Positions 18,246 through 29,649 of a DNA stretch of 64,000 nucleotides are shown here, piece after piece. The stretch spans positions 1,984,001 through 2,048,000 of the forward strand of contig NZ_CP093310.2 of assembly GCF_022631235.3 (NCBI RefSeq), written 5' to 3'. How positions within the stretch are numbered: position 1 is the stretch's first letter; every line of letters begins with the position of its first letter. A program made the position numbers and the translations under genes. Source of the stretch: Psychrobacter raelei (lineage in GTDB: Bacteria; Pseudomonadota; Gammaproteobacteria; Pseudomonadales; Moraxellaceae). The notes below the pieces were generated by a model. That model saw only the letters and a list, made by a program, of their open reading frames with translations, made no database searches and was not told the origin of the DNA.

Positions 18246-18658
18246 TGATGTGGTTCAATCTGAGTTAACAAAGGGTAGCCTTCTTTTCGAGCGGTCTGGT
18301 TGACCTTTTTGGCTTTAGTCTCTGCAATATCTTTTGGATAAATACCGGCAATACCACGGCCTTGATTGTGGATATTGAGCATAATCTCAACCGCTTTGTC
18401 CATATTATGGCGAAATTCAGACTGCAACACATACACCACAAATTCCATAGGCGTATAGTCATCGTTATACATGACTACCGCATACATGGGCGGCTCAGTA
18501 ATCTCAGGTTCTGCTACCAAAACCTCAACTTCACCCTCTTCTTCTGTATGCTCATCGATAAGCTTCAAAGGACGAGCAATTGGCAGCGTTGCTGGGTGAT
18601 GCCAGTCTGCTGACCCACCCTTATGACTTACGACCATAAACGTCTTATTTTGTTTCAT
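18236..18658 (-). CDS. clpS: ATP-dependent Clp protease adaptor ClpS
   Basis: ClpS binds the N-terminal domain of ClpA and delivers proteins with destabilising N-terminal residues. The core begins near residue 55: PPMYAVVMYNDDYTPMEFVVYVLQ, then MDKAVEIMLNIHNQGRGIAGIYPKDIAETK and ARKEGYPLL. This includes the NDDYTPM substrate-pocket motif. At 140 residues it is about 35 longer than E. coli ClpS because of an acidic N-terminal extension (DEHTEEEGEVEVLVAEPEITE). In E. coli and many relatives clpS lies directly upstream of clpA. Here a 5.5-kb block of metabolic genes lies between them. Confidence 0.95.
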   Translation of the reverse strand: MKQNKTFMVVSHKGGSADWHHPATLPIARPLKLIDEHTEEEGEVEVLVAEPEITEPPMYAVVMYNDDYTPMEFVVYVLQSEFRHNMDKAVEIMLNIHNQGRGIAGIYPKDIAETKAKKVNQTARKEGYPLLTQIEPHQSS

Positions 18659-18696
18659 AGTGGCTTGATAATCTTTGAGTTTGCGGCAAATAAAAC

Positions 18697-19503
18697 CTAT
18701 TTACTTGCCTGGGTGTTGCCTTTGCCTTCATTAACAGGGCGTTGGTCGGTTTCTGGCACTTCAGATAACGACATAGGCATTTTTTCTACCGGGGCTGACA
18801 ACTGCCAATTGTAGATTTGTTCTACTTTTTGACCGTTGGATTCTAGATTTAACTTGGCTTGCTTAGGTTTAAAGCCACTTGGCATCACAAAACGACCTCT
18901 GATACGCGAAATGCCTTTAATATCATAGGTACTAGGCTCTAGTGGCACTTCCACCAAACTGTCTTCGTCTAACAAGGTTAAAGTGGGCTTTAAGCGGTGC
19001 TGCAGGCCATCTTTGGCCAACATAGCAACATCAAAGCGGTATTCAAAGGCATTCTCAGGTAACGGCTCCATCTTGGCGCCAACTACTTGTAGCGGCAAGC
19101 CACCTTGCTGAACCAAGCTTTGAGCATAGACATCGTTTACTTGGATAAGCTGCATATTTTTGACTTCCAAATCTTGGATGTCTTGGCGCATCTGACCTAA
19201 GTTATTTAGGCTGATGTCACGCTCTTGCTTGGCGGTATTGACCTGTTTGGTTAACGACTCTACATTCAGCTTAAGTTTTTTAATATCCTCAGCGGTCAGC
19301 TGCTGAGCATCACCTTTAAGCTTGGCTTCATTTTGCGAAGCCTGATAACCTCGGTAATAACCAAATTTATGGCCAAAAGCAGTGGCAATCACGCCTGTTA
19401 ACAAGACTGCACTCGCAAATAAGACCAATATCAGCGGACTCATCACACCAGAGGATGATCGCTTCACAATTTTTGGAGTGGATTTGCTGATTTCGGTGGG
19501 CAT
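18697..19503 (-). CDS. Single-span membrane protein with coiled coil (DUF6776-like)
   Basis: A 268-residue protein of unknown function. A short cytoplasmic N-terminus with basic residues is followed by one membrane segment (about residues 21-45). A predicted coiled coil rich in Lys, Glu, Asn and Gln spans about 60-125. A C-terminal beta-rich domain follows (FEYRFDVAMLAKDGLQHRLKPTLTLL ... RIRGRFVMPSGFKPKQAKLNLES). This layout resembles the DUF6776 family, which I recall near argC in related genomes; that is from memory. It lies downstream of argC on the same strand, 342 bases apart, and 38 bases before clpS. A shared transcript with clpS is possible. Confidence 0.65.
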   Translation of the reverse strand: MPTEISKSTPKIVKRSSSGVMSPLILVLFASAVLLTGVIATAFGHKFGYYRGYQASQNEAKLKGDAQQLTAEDIKKLKLNVESLTKQVNTAKQERDISLNNLGQMRQDIQDLEVKNMQLIQVNDVYAQSLVQQGGLPLQVVGAKMEPLPENAFEYRFDVAMLAKDGLQHRLKPTLTLLDEDSLVEVPLEPSTYDIKGISRIRGRFVMPSGFKPKQAKLNLESNGQKVEQIYNWQLSAPVEKMPMSLSEVPETDQRPVNEGKGNTQASK

Positions 19504-19846
19504 GTGTTCTAGGCTCGTATCTTATGAATCGGCAATTAGTTAAGCAGCCAAAGTTAAAGGCCATTTTAAGGCAAGGTATTATACCTAACTCTTAAAGCAA
19601 TAACTAACATCAGATTAGCTTCAATAACATATTTCTATCATCAATCTGTTATAAAGCATAAACTATTCGGCAAATATATCGCTATCAAATCTGTACCAAA
19701 TGGGTTTAGTTTATACATAACTGACGACTAATCAAGAGATTATCGTAAGCGGTCTGACTCAAAAAACCCTAAGTAACAGACCGAATGCTGCAATATCTAT
19801 TTAAAAAACATACGTTTAAGACAACCCTTATCCTATAAAGTATCAC
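19504..19846. other. Intergenic region downstream of argC
   Basis: No gene is supported in these 343 bases. A stem CGGTCTG/CAGACCG (about 19751-19783) lies after the argC stop but is not followed by a clean T-run, so it is a weak terminator candidate. The remainder is AT-rich and presumably holds the promoter for the downstream membrane protein gene. Confidence 0.45.
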
Positions 19847-20914
19847 CTAAGGCACGACGGGCACATGATTAAGTCCTAACGACTCCTCGAAGCCAAACAT
19901 CACGTTCATACACTGAACTGCTTGTCCTGCTGCACCTTTGACCAAGTTATCTTGTACCACTAAAATTGTGGCTTCTTTGTTACTGTTGTTTTGATGTACG
20001 GCGATACGTAGACGGTTACTGGCTCTTACGCTACGGGTATCGGGAAATTCACCCGCCGGCAACACATCGATAAAGGGCTCATCTTTATAGGCCTGCTCAT
20101 AAATTGCTTGCAAATCAAGCTGACAGCCGGCCTCGGTTAATCCCAGATGAATTGTACTAAACATACCACGAATCATAGGCACCAGATGCGGTACAAATCG
20201 AATATTTTGGGTGAACTTGCTTTGTAATAACACATGCACGCCCTGCTCAATCTCTGGCAAATGACGATGCCCTGCTACGCCATAGGCACTAAAGTTATCT
20301 GTGGTTTCTGCATAATTTAGTGACAGCTTGGCTTGACGGCCAGCCCCTGATACCCCCGATTTGGCATCAATAATAATGCGCGGCTCAATTAAAGCGTCAC
20401 TCGCTAAGTTTTGGGCCTCGATAACTGGCTTTAGACCCAAAATAGCTGTGGTTGGGTAACAGCCAGGGTTGCCAATCACACTGGCAGACTTGATCGCTTC
20501 ACGGTTAATTTCAGGCAAACCATAAGCCGCCTGCTTGAGCAAATCTGGGCAAGCATGCTTATGCTTGTACCAGTGCTCGAAGTCTTGTAACGACTGCAAC
20601 CTAAAGTCAGCTGCCAAGTCAATCACTTTGACCCCAGCCGCTACTAGAGCTTCAGCTTGCTGCATAGCCACACCATGGGGGGTAGCAAAAAACACCACAT
20701 CACATTGTGTCAGTGCAGATAACGTATCTTCACCCAAATCACTGTAGGTGAGCTCAGAGATGCCTCTTAAGCTTGGAAAAATGCTTGCCACAGGTTTTCC
20801 GGCCTCTGATCGTGAAGTTAACCATTTGATGTTCACTTTCGGGTGCGAAGATAACAATCTAATAAGCTCAACGCCGGTATATCCGGTACCTCCCACTATG
20901 GCTATTTGTAACAT
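19847..20914 (-). CDS. argC: N-acetyl-gamma-glutamyl-phosphate reductase
   Basis: It reduces N-acetyl-glutamyl phosphate to the semialdehyde using NADPH, the third step of arginine synthesis. The N-terminal nucleotide-binding motif is [16 protein letters not shown]. The catalytic Cys lies in [19 protein letters not shown]. Also typical are [18 protein letters not shown] and [13 protein letters not shown]. At 355 residues it is the long (type 1) form. AGGA precedes the ATG. It stands alone here without other arginine genes. Confidence 0.97.
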   Translation of the reverse strand: MLQIAIVGGTGYTGVELIRLLSSHPKVNIKWLTSRSEAGKPVASIFPSLRGISELTYSDLGEDTLSALTQCDVVFFATPHGVAMQQAEALVAAGVKVIDLAADFRLQSLQDFEHWYKHKHACPDLLKQAAYGLPEINREAIKSASVIGNPGCYPTTAILGLKPVIEAQNLASDALIEPRIIIDAKSGVSGAGRQAKLSLNYAETTDNFSAYGVAGHRHLPEIEQGVHVLLQSKFTQNIRFVPHLVPMIRGMFSTIHLGLTEAGCQLDLQAIYEQAYKDEPFIDVLPAGEFPDTRSVRASNRLRIAVHQNNSNKEATILVVQDNLVKGAAGQAVQCMNVMFGFEESLGLNHVPVVP

Positions 20915-21052
20915 ATCCTATCCTACTGTTTTGAAAGTCAATTAAATAAAATCCATCTTATGCTTAATCAATCTCACTTTGAGATCTATATTTATAAACT
21001 AGACGCTGGGCTGTCCGTGTTGGTTTTAGCATAGCCACTGAGTACTGAGTGT

Positions 21053-21083
21053 AAAATAGGCTTATCTAAGTAAGCCTATTTTT
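21053..21083. terminator. hemE terminator
   Basis: A perfect 12-base stem AAAATAGGCTTA/TAAGCCTATTTT (21053-21064 and 21071-21082) with flanking A/T runs lies about 40 bases after the hemE stop on the minus strand. Confidence 0.85.
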
Positions 21084-21122
21084 AGTGTAAATGTTTTAAT
21101 TTATCACTGTAATGCTATGATG

Positions 21123-22229
21123 TTACAGCTTGTACTCATGCACGGCATCCACAAAGACCCCTGCATTTTTTGGGTCTACCCACTGAGTAATGCCATGGCC
21201 TAAGTTCGCAATATAGCCTGTCTTCTCACCACCGGCATAGGCATCATCTAGCATGGCATTGACTGACTGTCTGATTAACTCAGGTGAACCGTATAAAGTG
21301 GCCGGATCTAGGTTACCTTGGACAGCAATCTTGCGTTTGCCAGTAGCTAAAATAGCACGGGCTTTATCTAGTGGCATACTCCAATCTAAGCCCAAGCAGT
21401 CCGCTTCGCTGTCCATCTGAACATCAAGCCATAAGCCGCCGCCCTTGGTGAAGACCACCACAGGCACTTCAGGATGACGCTGTTTTAGCTCGGCCACCAC
21501 ACGCTTATTATACTTATGTGAGAACTCAGCAAATTGACGGTGTGCAAGCGCACCACCCCAGCTATCGAATAGCTGAACAATTTGGGCACCAGCCACAATT
21601 TGGGCGTCTAAATAATCGATAATCGCTGTGGTGATATGGTCTAGAATTTGATGCAAAAATTCAGGTTTGCTGTACAGCAAGCCTTTGGTATAGCGATAAT
21701 CTTTAGAGCTGCCGCCTTCAATCATGTAAGTGGCCAAGGTCCAAGCACTGCCTGAAAAACCAAACAAAGGCACTTTGCCATTAAGCTCTTTACGAATACT
21801 GGTTACCGCATCCATAACATAGCTTAGTGAGTCTGCTGCATTAAAGGCTTCTAACTGATTAAAGTCGGCCTCTGTGCGTAACGTGCGCTTAAACTTCGGT
21901 CCCTCACCTGTTTCAAAATATAAACCTAGACCCATAGCATCAGGAATGGTCAAGATATCGCTGAACAAAATGGCGGCATCTAACTCATAACGTCTTAAAG
22001 GCTGCATGGTGACTTCTGTGGCACGCGCTGTGTCTTTGCACAAGCTCATGAAGTCGCCGGCTTCCGCTCGCGTGGCTTTATACTCAGGTAAATAACGACC
22101 CGCTTGGCGCATCATCCATACTGGCGTGGTGTCGATGGGCTCAAAGCGTAAAGCTTTTAATAAGCGATCGTTTTTTAAAGGAGCAAAATTGTGAGTATTT
22201 TCAACAGAATCAGAATTCATTATAGACAT
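21123..22229 (-). CDS. hemE: Uroporphyrinogen decarboxylase
   Basis: It decarboxylates uroporphyrinogen III to coproporphyrinogen III in heme synthesis, in the cytosol. Signature 1 is [19 protein letters not shown]. The second conserved block is [23 protein letters not shown]. The catalytic Asp lies in [16 protein letters not shown]. The terminal [10 protein letters not shown] is also familiar. At 368 residues it is near the usual 355, with a short extra N-terminus before [29 protein letters not shown] precedes the ATG. It sits between proB and argC on the same strand, with a terminator after it. Confidence 0.97.
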   Translation of the reverse strand: MSIMNSDSVENTHNFAPLKNDRLLKALRFEPIDTTPVWMMRQAGRYLPEYKATRAEAGDFMSLCKDTARATEVTMQPLRRYELDAAILFSDILTIPDAMGLGLYFETGEGPKFKRTLRTEADFNQLEAFNAADSLSYVMDAVTSIRKELNGKVPLFGFSGSAWTLATYMIEGGSSKDYRYTKGLLYSKPEFLHQILDHITTAIIDYLDAQIVAGAQIVQLFDSWGGALAHRQFAEFSHKYNKRVVAELKQRHPEVPVVVFTKGGGLWLDVQMDSEADCLGLDWSMPLDKARAILATGKRKIAVQGNLDPATLYGSPELIRQSVNAMLDDAYAGGEKTGYIANLGHGITQWVDPKNAGVFVDAVHEYKL

Positions 22230-22372
22230 TAGTATCTCTTTAAAGTCCTAAATTATAATCAAAATGGCCATGTTAACGGACGTACTGCCTTACAATGGTA
22301 GCAGGTTATGCCACCCTCGGCACCTTTTAGGCGCTTTTATTTATTACGCCATGTGTTTTAGCTCATTGGCCA

Positions 22373-23590
22373 CTATTTATTTAATATGGCCATGTCATCG
22401 CGATGAATCATAACCACGCGCTCCTCTGAACCCCCTAATATTTTATCAAAGTTATGGGTTCTATTACGCGCCACACGCTGCGCATCCTCTGAGGAGAAGT
22501 TGACTTGACCCACGGCAATACGCTCTTTGGTCGTCTCATCCACCACAGCCACCACGTCGCCTTCATCAAAGTCGCCTTGGATATCTACCACGCCTACAGG
22601 CAATAAGCTCTTGCCTTGTACGGTAATGGCATGTACCGCACCGGCATCGATATACAACGTGCCTGCCATACGCAAATGCGCAGCAAGCCACTGCTTACGG
22701 GCAATAATCTTATCAGCCTGATTGGTTTTTAATAAAGTGCCCACCGACTCACCCTCAACCACTCGGGTAATGACTTTATCGATACTGCCATTGGCAATCA
22801 CAGTCGGGCAACCGCCCATCGCAGCCAATCGACCCGCCCGAATTTTGGTGAGCATACCACCACTACCGAGTTTGCCGCCCTCTCCTGCAATGTCAAACAA
22901 GTAATCTGCCATTGCTCGCTCTTGACGAATCATTTTGGCATCGGGATTTTCGCGTGGATTATCGGTAAACACCCCATCTTGATCGGTTAAGATGATGTAC
23001 AAATCGGCGCTGACCATAGCCGCTGCCATAGCGCCTAGGGTATCATTATCACCAAACTTAATTTCATCGACAGTAATGGTGTCATTTTCGTTAATAACAG
23101 GGATCACTCGCCAAGACAGCAGCTTATCTAAAGTATTGGCGGTATTTAGATAACGCTGCCGGTTGGATAAATCATCATGGGTCAATAGAATTTGAGCACT
23201 ACGTACCCCACTTTGAATCAAGGCTGAAGACCAAGTTTCAATCAGCCCCATTTGACCAATAGCAGCACATGCTTGTAGCGCCTCAAGCTTTTTGGGACGC
23301 TCATCAAGACCCATTCTTACCAAACCTTCTGCCACAGCACCCGAGGAAACCAAAATTACCTCTTTGCCTTGATTGTGTAGCTTGGCAATTTGACTGGCCC
23401 ACTCATAAATGGCGGTGCGGTCAAGTCCTTTACCATTATTGGTAAGCAGTGAAGAGCCAATTTTTACAATAATCCGCTGCAAATCAAATGATCGATCTTC
23501 TGTAGCAAACCGGTCGTCATCTAAAGCGGTGGGCTTAGGGATACTTGGCTTTACGGTGTGTAAATTTTTCGGTTTCTTCTTAGCACTCAT
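22373..23590 (-). CDS. proB: Glutamate 5-kinase
   Basis: It phosphorylates glutamate, the first step of proline synthesis. The amino-acid-kinase domain has [52 protein letters not shown] and [20 protein letters not shown]-terminal PUA domain (about residues 300-380) follows, so this is the full-length two-domain form. An in-frame TTG lies four codons upstream. I prefer the ATG ending at 23590 because GGGAAG lies just before it, giving 405 residues. The first 30 residues are a basic extension not found in E. coli ProB. obgE upstream is often paired with proB, as here. Confidence 0.96.
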   Translation of the reverse strand: MSAKKKPKNLHTVKPSIPKPTALDDDRFATEDRSFDLQRIIVKIGSSLLTNNGKGLDRTAIYEWASQIAKLHNQGKEVILVSSGAVAEGLVRMGLDERPKKLEALQACAAIGQMGLIETWSSALIQSGVRSAQILLTHDDLSNRQRYLNTANTLDKLLSWRVIPVINENDTITVDEIKFGDNDTLGAMAAAMVSADLYIILTDQDGVFTDNPRENPDAKMIRQERAMADYLFDIAGEGGKLGSGGMLTKIRAGRLAAMGGCPTVIANGSIDKVITRVVEGESVGTLLKTNQADKIIARKQWLAAHLRMAGTLYIDAGAVHAITVQGKSLLPVGVVDIQGDFDEGDVVAVVDETTKERIAVGQVNFSSEDAQRVARNRTHNFDKILGGSEERVVMIHRDDMAILNK

Positions 23591-23739
23591 AATTCTTCCC
23601 AAAATTGATGAATAGAATAGTTATATGCTGGTTAACACAGTGATCTATCATTGATTGATGGTCGATACGATATCCTTGGTGTTGGCGATACTAAGCAAGG
23701 CTTTATAGGCGCAAGCTTAGCTCACCACTAAAGGATTAA

Positions 23740-25270
<1,531 letters not shown>

Positions 25271-26713
25271 TTAAGCGCTGATGTTGGTGTAATGCACGCC
25301 TGCCATCTGTGCGGCTACTCTTAGTACTTGAGTGCTGTAGCCTACTTCGTTGTCATACCAGATATATACTGTGGCATGGTTGTCGGTCACGATAGTGGCT
25401 TGCGCATCAACAATACCCACTTGCTTGGTGCCCACAAAATCTGAAGACACGGCTTCAGTTGAGTCGGTATAAGCAATTTGAGACTGCCAAGCATCGCTTT
25501 GAGAAACTTGCTTGAAGAAAGCATTTAATGCTTCAGCGCTCTCTGGTGCTTTTTCTAAGTTTAGGTTTAAAATAGCCATACTTACGTTTGGCGTTGGTAC
25601 ACGAATAGCATTACCTGTCAGCTTACCGTTTAACTCAGGTAGTGCTTTACCTACTGCCTTAGCCGCACCTGTACTGGTGATAACCATGTTTAATACCGCA
25701 CTGCGGCCACGGCGATCGGCTTTGTGGTAGTTATCAATTAGGTTTTGATCATTAGTAAAGGCGTGGATAGTTTCTACGTGACCATTTACGATACCATACT
25801 CATCGTTAAGTACTTTTAGTGATGGGGTAATCGCGTTGGTGGTACAACTGGCGGCACTGACGATAGTGTCATCGCCAATCGTGTTGTTGTTCACACCATA
25901 GACGACGTTTTTGATATCGCCTTTTGAAGGGGCCGTTAGCAATACTTTTTTCACGCCTTTGGCCTGAAGATGCTTACCAAGACCTGCTTCATCTTTCCAG
26001 ATACCGGTGTTGTCAATTACGATAGCGTCATTGATACCATAGCTGGTGTAATCAATTTCGCTTGGATCATTGGCATAGATAACCTGTACAAAACGGCCAT
26101 TGACGATAAGGCCTTGGTTGGCTTCATCTACTACCACTGAGCCTGCGAAAGTGCCATGTACTGAGTCGCGCTCAAGTAATGACGCACGCTTCGCTAAGTC
26201 ACCCTCTTTGCCAGGACGTACAACGAAAGCTTTTAGCTGTAAGCCTTTATCAGTGGCGGCCTCTTCAAGCAATAAGCGAGTTAGGATACGACCAATACGG
26301 CCAAAGCCATATAACACAACGTCAGTAGCTTCACTGGCAGCAGGGGTCGATTTGTCCGCTTTTGCAAAGGCATCGGCCACACTGACTTTATTTTTTACCA
26401 ATTGACCAGCATCAACTACTGCCGTCGTAATGTCTTGACTGTCTGCCACTTCTTTTACAGTAGTAACGATGTCATCAATACTAAGCGCAGTACCGTCATT
26501 GCGGGTAGCGGTCTGTTGAACTTTAGTTAATAAGTCCGCTGTTGATAAACCGTTAAGTGTTTCACCAAATAAATTAACTTTTACATCTTTATTAATATAA
26601 AGGTTATGTAATTGTTGGGCCAGCTCATAAGCTTGAGTTTGTTGTTGTTGGTAGGTGGCTAAATGAACTTGGTGTAACTCACGGCGCGTATTAGCATTAC
26701 TCACAATAGTCAT
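25271..26713 (-). CDS. gap: Glyceraldehyde-3-phosphate dehydrogenase, long form
   Basis: It interconverts glyceraldehyde 3-phosphate and 1,3-bisphosphoglycerate. The Rossmann motif YGFGRIGRILTRLL starts only near residue 135. The catalytic motif SAASCTTNAITP and the Cys-His partner region ETIHAFTNDQNLIDNYHKADRRGR follow. The end is VYIWYDNEVGYSTQVLRVA. The roughly 130-residue N-terminal extension, helical and Gln-rich at first, is known in long-form Gap proteins of Pseudomonas and Acinetobacter, so 480 residues is normal for that subfamily. The start needs care. AAAGG abuts the listed ATG with no spacer, while a GTG three codons in (ending at 26704) has ideal spacing. A gluconeogenic role is likely in this asaccharolytic group (inference). 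Confidence 0.94.
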   Translation of the reverse strand: MTIVSNANTRRELHQVHLATYQQQQTQAYELAQQLHNLYINKDVKVNLFGETLNGLSTADLLTKVQQTATRNDGTALSIDDIVTTVKEVADSQDITTAVVDAGQLVKNKVSVADAFAKADKSTPAASEATDVVLYGFGRIGRILTRLLLEEAATDKGLQLKAFVVRPGKEGDLAKRASLLERDSVHGTFAGSVVVDEANQGLIVNGRFVQVIYANDPSEIDYTSYGINDAIVIDNTGIWKDEAGLGKHLQAKGVKKVLLTAPSKGDIKNVVYGVNNNTIGDDTIVSAASCTTNAITPSLKVLNDEYGIVNGHVETIHAFTNDQNLIDNYHKADRRGRSAVLNMVITSTGAAKAVGKALPELNGKLTGNAIRVPTPNVSMAILNLNLEKAPESAEALNAFFKQVSQSDAWQSQIAYTDSTEAVSSDFVGTKQVGIVDAQATIVTDNHATVYIWYDNEVGYSTQVLRVAAQMAGVHYTNISA

Positions 26714-27070
26714 CCTTTGGGTAAATGAAGTGAAGGGGTAAATGAAGTGAAAATGGGTATTTATCGATCTGCGCTGCTCGCCATTTTAAGTTACGACTTA
26801 GCCTCGGAGCTTAGTAACCAAATATAAGATTTTGATGGCTTTGTCTGAGTCTTAACGACAAATATCCTTAAAATGAGCAGCAGCTTTATTATTCTGGGTA
26901 ATTTTAAATCATCTTGCCGATTTTAGCCAGTCAGATACCGTCAATTCATACCAGCTTAGTAAGATTTGCAGTGGCTTTTAGCCACAAGCAGCGTGTTGAT
27001 GACAACATGAGGAGTAGCCAATAGCTTAGCACAAGGCCATCACTGACAGCAGCAATGGCCAAAAAGAGGA
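26714..27070. other. Intergenic region between gap and lipocalin genes
   Basis: No gene, terminator with a T-run, or clear repeat is visible in these 357 bases. It presumably contains the gap promoter. Confidence 0.4.
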
Positions 27071-27697
27071 CTACTGTGTTACCGTTTGTGCCGCTCCACT
27101 GTGTGAGGTAATTTCAAGTTTACTAACATCATAGCCTTGGATTTTTGCCGTATTTACATACTTATCATAAGTGCTTTGCGATAAGGTGGGTGTACGTGAC
27201 AAGATCCACAGATACTTATTATCTGGCGTGCCCACTAACGCACTCTTATAATCTGCATCAAGTGCTAATACCCAATAATCCGCTTTACCCACCGGCAGCC
27301 ATCTAAGCCAGCTGGGTAAAAAAGTCACCTTGAGCTGGCTACCGGATTCATTGGCTGGCTTAGCAATTCCCGTAGCACTCATCATTGAGCCATCTGCTTT
27401 TTTACACTGATTAATCACATCCACAGACTCAATCTTGCCAGCGTCTGTTTGATTAAGATTATAAGTGGCGGTCACATCTGAGGCACAGTTGCGCTGAAAA
27501 TACATAGGCAGGCGTGCGATCTCATACCACTGACCTGCGTATTTATTTAAATCAACACTGGGCACAGAGTGCGGGGTGGTCGCGGCCGTCGCTGGCGTGA
27601 CCATATTGCCTGTTTCGGCATGTGAAAACGTAGAATAGGCCGCTAAGGGAACCAACAATGCCAAAGCTATACCTGTATGCTTGAGTAACGCCTTCAT
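27071..27697 (-). CDS. Lipocalin-family exported protein (Blc-like)
   Basis: Bacterial lipocalins bind lipids or other hydrophobic ligands in the envelope. The lipocalin GxW motif is in DLNKYAGQWYEIARLPMYFQRNC. Later strands TATYNL, SQLKVTFLPSWL, DYWVLALDADYKSALVGTPDNKYLWILSRTP fit the Blc/apolipoprotein-D pattern. Unlike E. coli Blc it has a plain signal peptide ending THSHA-like (YSTFSHA) and no lipobox Cys at the cut, so it should be soluble in the periplasm. An upstream ATG (ending at 27736) is in frame. I chose the ATG ending at 27697 because AGAAAGAG precedes it and the signal peptide then starts MKALLKHTG. Length is 208 residues. Confidence 0.88.
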   Translation of the reverse strand: MKALLKHTGIALALLVPLAAYSTFSHAETGNMVTPATAATTPHSVPSVDLNKYAGQWYEIARLPMYFQRNCASDVTATYNLNQTDAGKIESVDVINQCKKADGSMMSATGIAKPANESGSQLKVTFLPSWLRWLPVGKADYWVLALDADYKSALVGTPDNKYLWILSRTPTLSQSTYDKYVNTAKIQGYDVSKLEITSHSGAAQTVTQ

Positions 27698-28007
27698 AAA
27701 GGCTCTTTCTGAGACGTCATGATGATATTTATTCATAAGGGTATCTGTTGTCTATTAATTTGAAAAATGAGGGTTTTTGACTTAAAAATGTCATAATAAT
27801 CTTCTATTATTTTGGCAAGCCATCCACTGTTTTTACGTTTAACTTGTCTTTTACTTCAGTTCAGCACTTGTCTTTAACTTGGCTGATTTATTCATCTTCA
27901 TCTACAGTGCCGCTCTTTGCCATAACAACATTCTAGGGTTGCCCCTTGTGCTTTACTATCCCCAAAATGTAGTAATACGCTACGGTTTGTAAACTGCCTA
28001 TACTGTT
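27698..28007. other. Intergenic region between lipocalin and Nudix-TenI genes
   Basis: These 310 bases hold no gene that I can support and no clear terminator. The lipocalin promoter is expected here. Confidence 0.4.
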
Positions 28008-29117
28008 TTAAATCTTTTGGTGTTCTTGCGTTAAAAATTGGCGTATTCCTGCTACTTTATCTCCATTATTGCGCCTTACTGTCGCCAAATCTTGGGGCGC
28101 CAGTCCGCCTAGAGCAATCACAGGTACTTCACAGTGCTCAGCCAATATTGCAAACTGCTCCCAGCCCAAACAGGGTTGCTCTGGGTGGGTCTGTGTGGGC
28201 TGAACAGGAGATAAATACGCACCAATCACAGGCGCCAGCTTATGATTGAGCTGATATTGCGCCAGTATATTGACTGCCTGTATCTGATACTGACTGTGAC
28301 AGCTTACGGTGATGGGTAAGCTTAGCTGTGATATCGAGGTGTTTTTGCCGTGCTGTAGTTGCTGTAGTTGGTGCTCTAGCATGGCTTGTGTTAGGTGCTG
28401 GGCGATAACTTGCACAGGCAGCTTATTGGTCTGTGATAGATAATCTGCTAAAGGCTGCTGGATGATTACGTTTAAGTCTGTACGCCTAGCACACAGCTTA
28501 AGTACAACACGTCCCTGCTGCTTTAAGCTGCTGGACGCCAAACGCACATAGACCGTCGCTGACTGCGGTAGGCTTTGATGGTGATACTCAAGCCACTGTA
28601 CTAGGCTTTGTTCGGTGACTGCATCTAACCCTTGGGTGTCATTAAAGGACAACTGATTGGTAATACAGATCACATCATCTAGGCGTAACCACTGCAAGAT
28701 ACTTTGATTGGCTTCAGGTAGCACATACTGATTGTCCAGTAGACGTTGTTTACTGACCCAGTGCAAGCGCTGTCCCTCACAGCCTTGTGTTTTGTCCCTA
28801 AAGACAGCGAATTGATCAGGGCTAAGCTGTACTCGAAACACATGCAGGCATACCGTTTTTGAACGATCAGTATCTGATATATCCAGATACTCATGACGCA
28901 GTACCCCAAGCGGATTGATACAGCCATCGCTTGTAATATCAAGACCAATCTCTTCATACACCTCACGTATCAGTGCTTGCTTAGGTTGCTCACTGGCTTC
29001 TATTTTACCCCCCACAAATTCATAGCGATCCCCTTGGTGCTGATGGCTGCCGCGATAGCCCAGCAAATACTTTTCTTGATAATGGATGACGGCCACGGCC
29101 ACATCGATATACTTCAT
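28008..29117 (-). CDS. Nudix hydrolase fused to a ThiE/TenI-like domain
   Basis: The first 130 residues are a MutT-like Nudix domain. The Nudix box is GGKIEASEQPKQALIREVYEEIGL, with the metal-binding REVYEE. MutT itself hydrolyses 8-oxo-dGTP. The C-terminal 170 residues resemble the thiamine-phosphate synthase/TenI barrel (VCHSQYQI-like strand, PVIGAYLSPVQPT, GWEQFAILAEHCEVPVIALGGLAPQDLATVRRNNGDKVAGI). This is a known fusion in gammaproteobacteria, often annotated Nudix family hydrolase. The linker is longer here. The start follows GGAG at good spacing; a GTG 36 bases upstream is an alternative. A Fur box lies about 95 bases upstream, so iron control is possible but unproven. Confidence 0.85.
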   Translation of the reverse strand: MKYIDVAVAVIHYQEKYLLGYRGSHQHQGDRYEFVGGKIEASEQPKQALIREVYEEIGLDITSDGCINPLGVLRHEYLDISDTDRSKTVCLHVFRVQLSPDQFAVFRDKTQGCEGQRLHWVSKQRLLDNQYVLPEANQSILQWLRLDDVICITNQLSFNDTQGLDAVTEQSLVQWLEYHHQSLPQSATVYVRLASSSLKQQGRVVLKLCARRTDLNVIIQQPLADYLSQTNKLPVQVIAQHLTQAMLEHQLQQLQHGKNTSISQLSLPITVSCHSQYQIQAVNILAQYQLNHKLAPVIGAYLSPVQPTQTHPEQPCLGWEQFAILAEHCEVPVIALGGLAPQDLATVRRNNGDKVAGIRQFLTQEHQKI

Positions 29118-29178
29118 GCGCTCTCCGGATGCTGTTGACACATTATTTGTCACTCAATAATTTTAAATAAAAAAGTGC

Positions 29179-29207
29179 TTGCAATGACGTTTATAATAAA
29201 TAATAAT
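29179..29207 (+). promoter_or_regulatory. Candidate hemP promoter
   Basis: TTGCAA (29179-29184) and AATAAT (29202-29207) are separated by 17 bases and match sigma-70 boxes well. The predicted transcription start, near 29214, falls inside the Fur box. Confidence 0.5.
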
Positions 29208-29210
29208 GAA

Positions 29211-29229
29211 GTTAATGATAATCATTATC
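29211..29229. promoter_or_regulatory. Fur box
   Basis: The 19 bases GTTAATGATAATCATTATC differ at one position from the classical Fur consensus GATAATGATAATCATTATC. It lies between the divergent Nudix-TenI and hemP genes and overlaps the candidate hemP start site. Confidence 0.85.
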
Positions 29230-29356
29230 AAATAGACATTTGATCTATTTTTTGATGATGATTTTACACCGTACCTCAAAACTTAATTTAGGTATCATTT
29301 TGTTAAGTGTTATTTAAAATACAATTTTTGTTAACCATAATATAAAGGATGACCCC

Positions 29357-29521
29357 ATGGCTACTATTATCTCTCGTGCACTACGCCTTCGTGACAACCA
29401 GCTGCCTATGCTGCAATCAGAGCATCTATTTGCACTCACCAAAGAGGTGCGAATTCAACATGAGGGTGAAGAATACCGTTTACGACTTACCCGCAATAAT
29501 CGGTTGATTTTGACCAAATAA
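29357..29521 (+). CDS. hemP: Hemin uptake protein HemP family
   Basis: A 54-codon gene reading MATIISRALRLRDNQLPM at the start and EYRLRLTRNNRLILTK at the end. The RLTRNNRLILTK ending is the HemP signature. HemP proteins are small, Fur-repressed and associated with heme uptake. In other bacteria some act as regulators of heme-uptake genes. AAAGGA precedes the ATG at 29357. The strong Fur box at 29211-29229 supports iron regulation. No hmu, hem-uptake or TonB-receptor genes follow; instead tamB converges from the other side, so this is an orphan hemP. A hairpin (29535-29556) and a strong terminator follow. Confidence 0.88.
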   Translation: MATIISRALRLRDNQLPMLQSEHLFALTKEVRIQHEGEEYRLRLTRNNRLILTK

Positions 29522-29600
29522 TTTATTCCATTAAGCCCCTGCATAGGGGCTTAGCTCATAATGAGAGTATCGTCTAATATTGGCACAAGACAGGTGATAA

Positions 29601-29636
29601 AAAAGAAGGGACAAATTAATTGTCCCTTCTTTTTTT
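29601..29636. terminator. Bidirectional terminator between hemP and tamB
   Basis: A perfect stem AAGAAGGGACAA/TTGTCCCTTCTT with A- and T-runs on either side. It ends both the plus-strand hemP unit and the minus-strand tamB unit. Confidence 0.9.
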
Positions 29637-29649
29637 GTCTGTGATTTAT

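Noticed and set aside
29535..29556. Second terminator directly after hemP
   Set aside because: AAGCCCC/GGGGCTT forms a stem, but there is no T-run; the stronger terminator is at 29601-29636.
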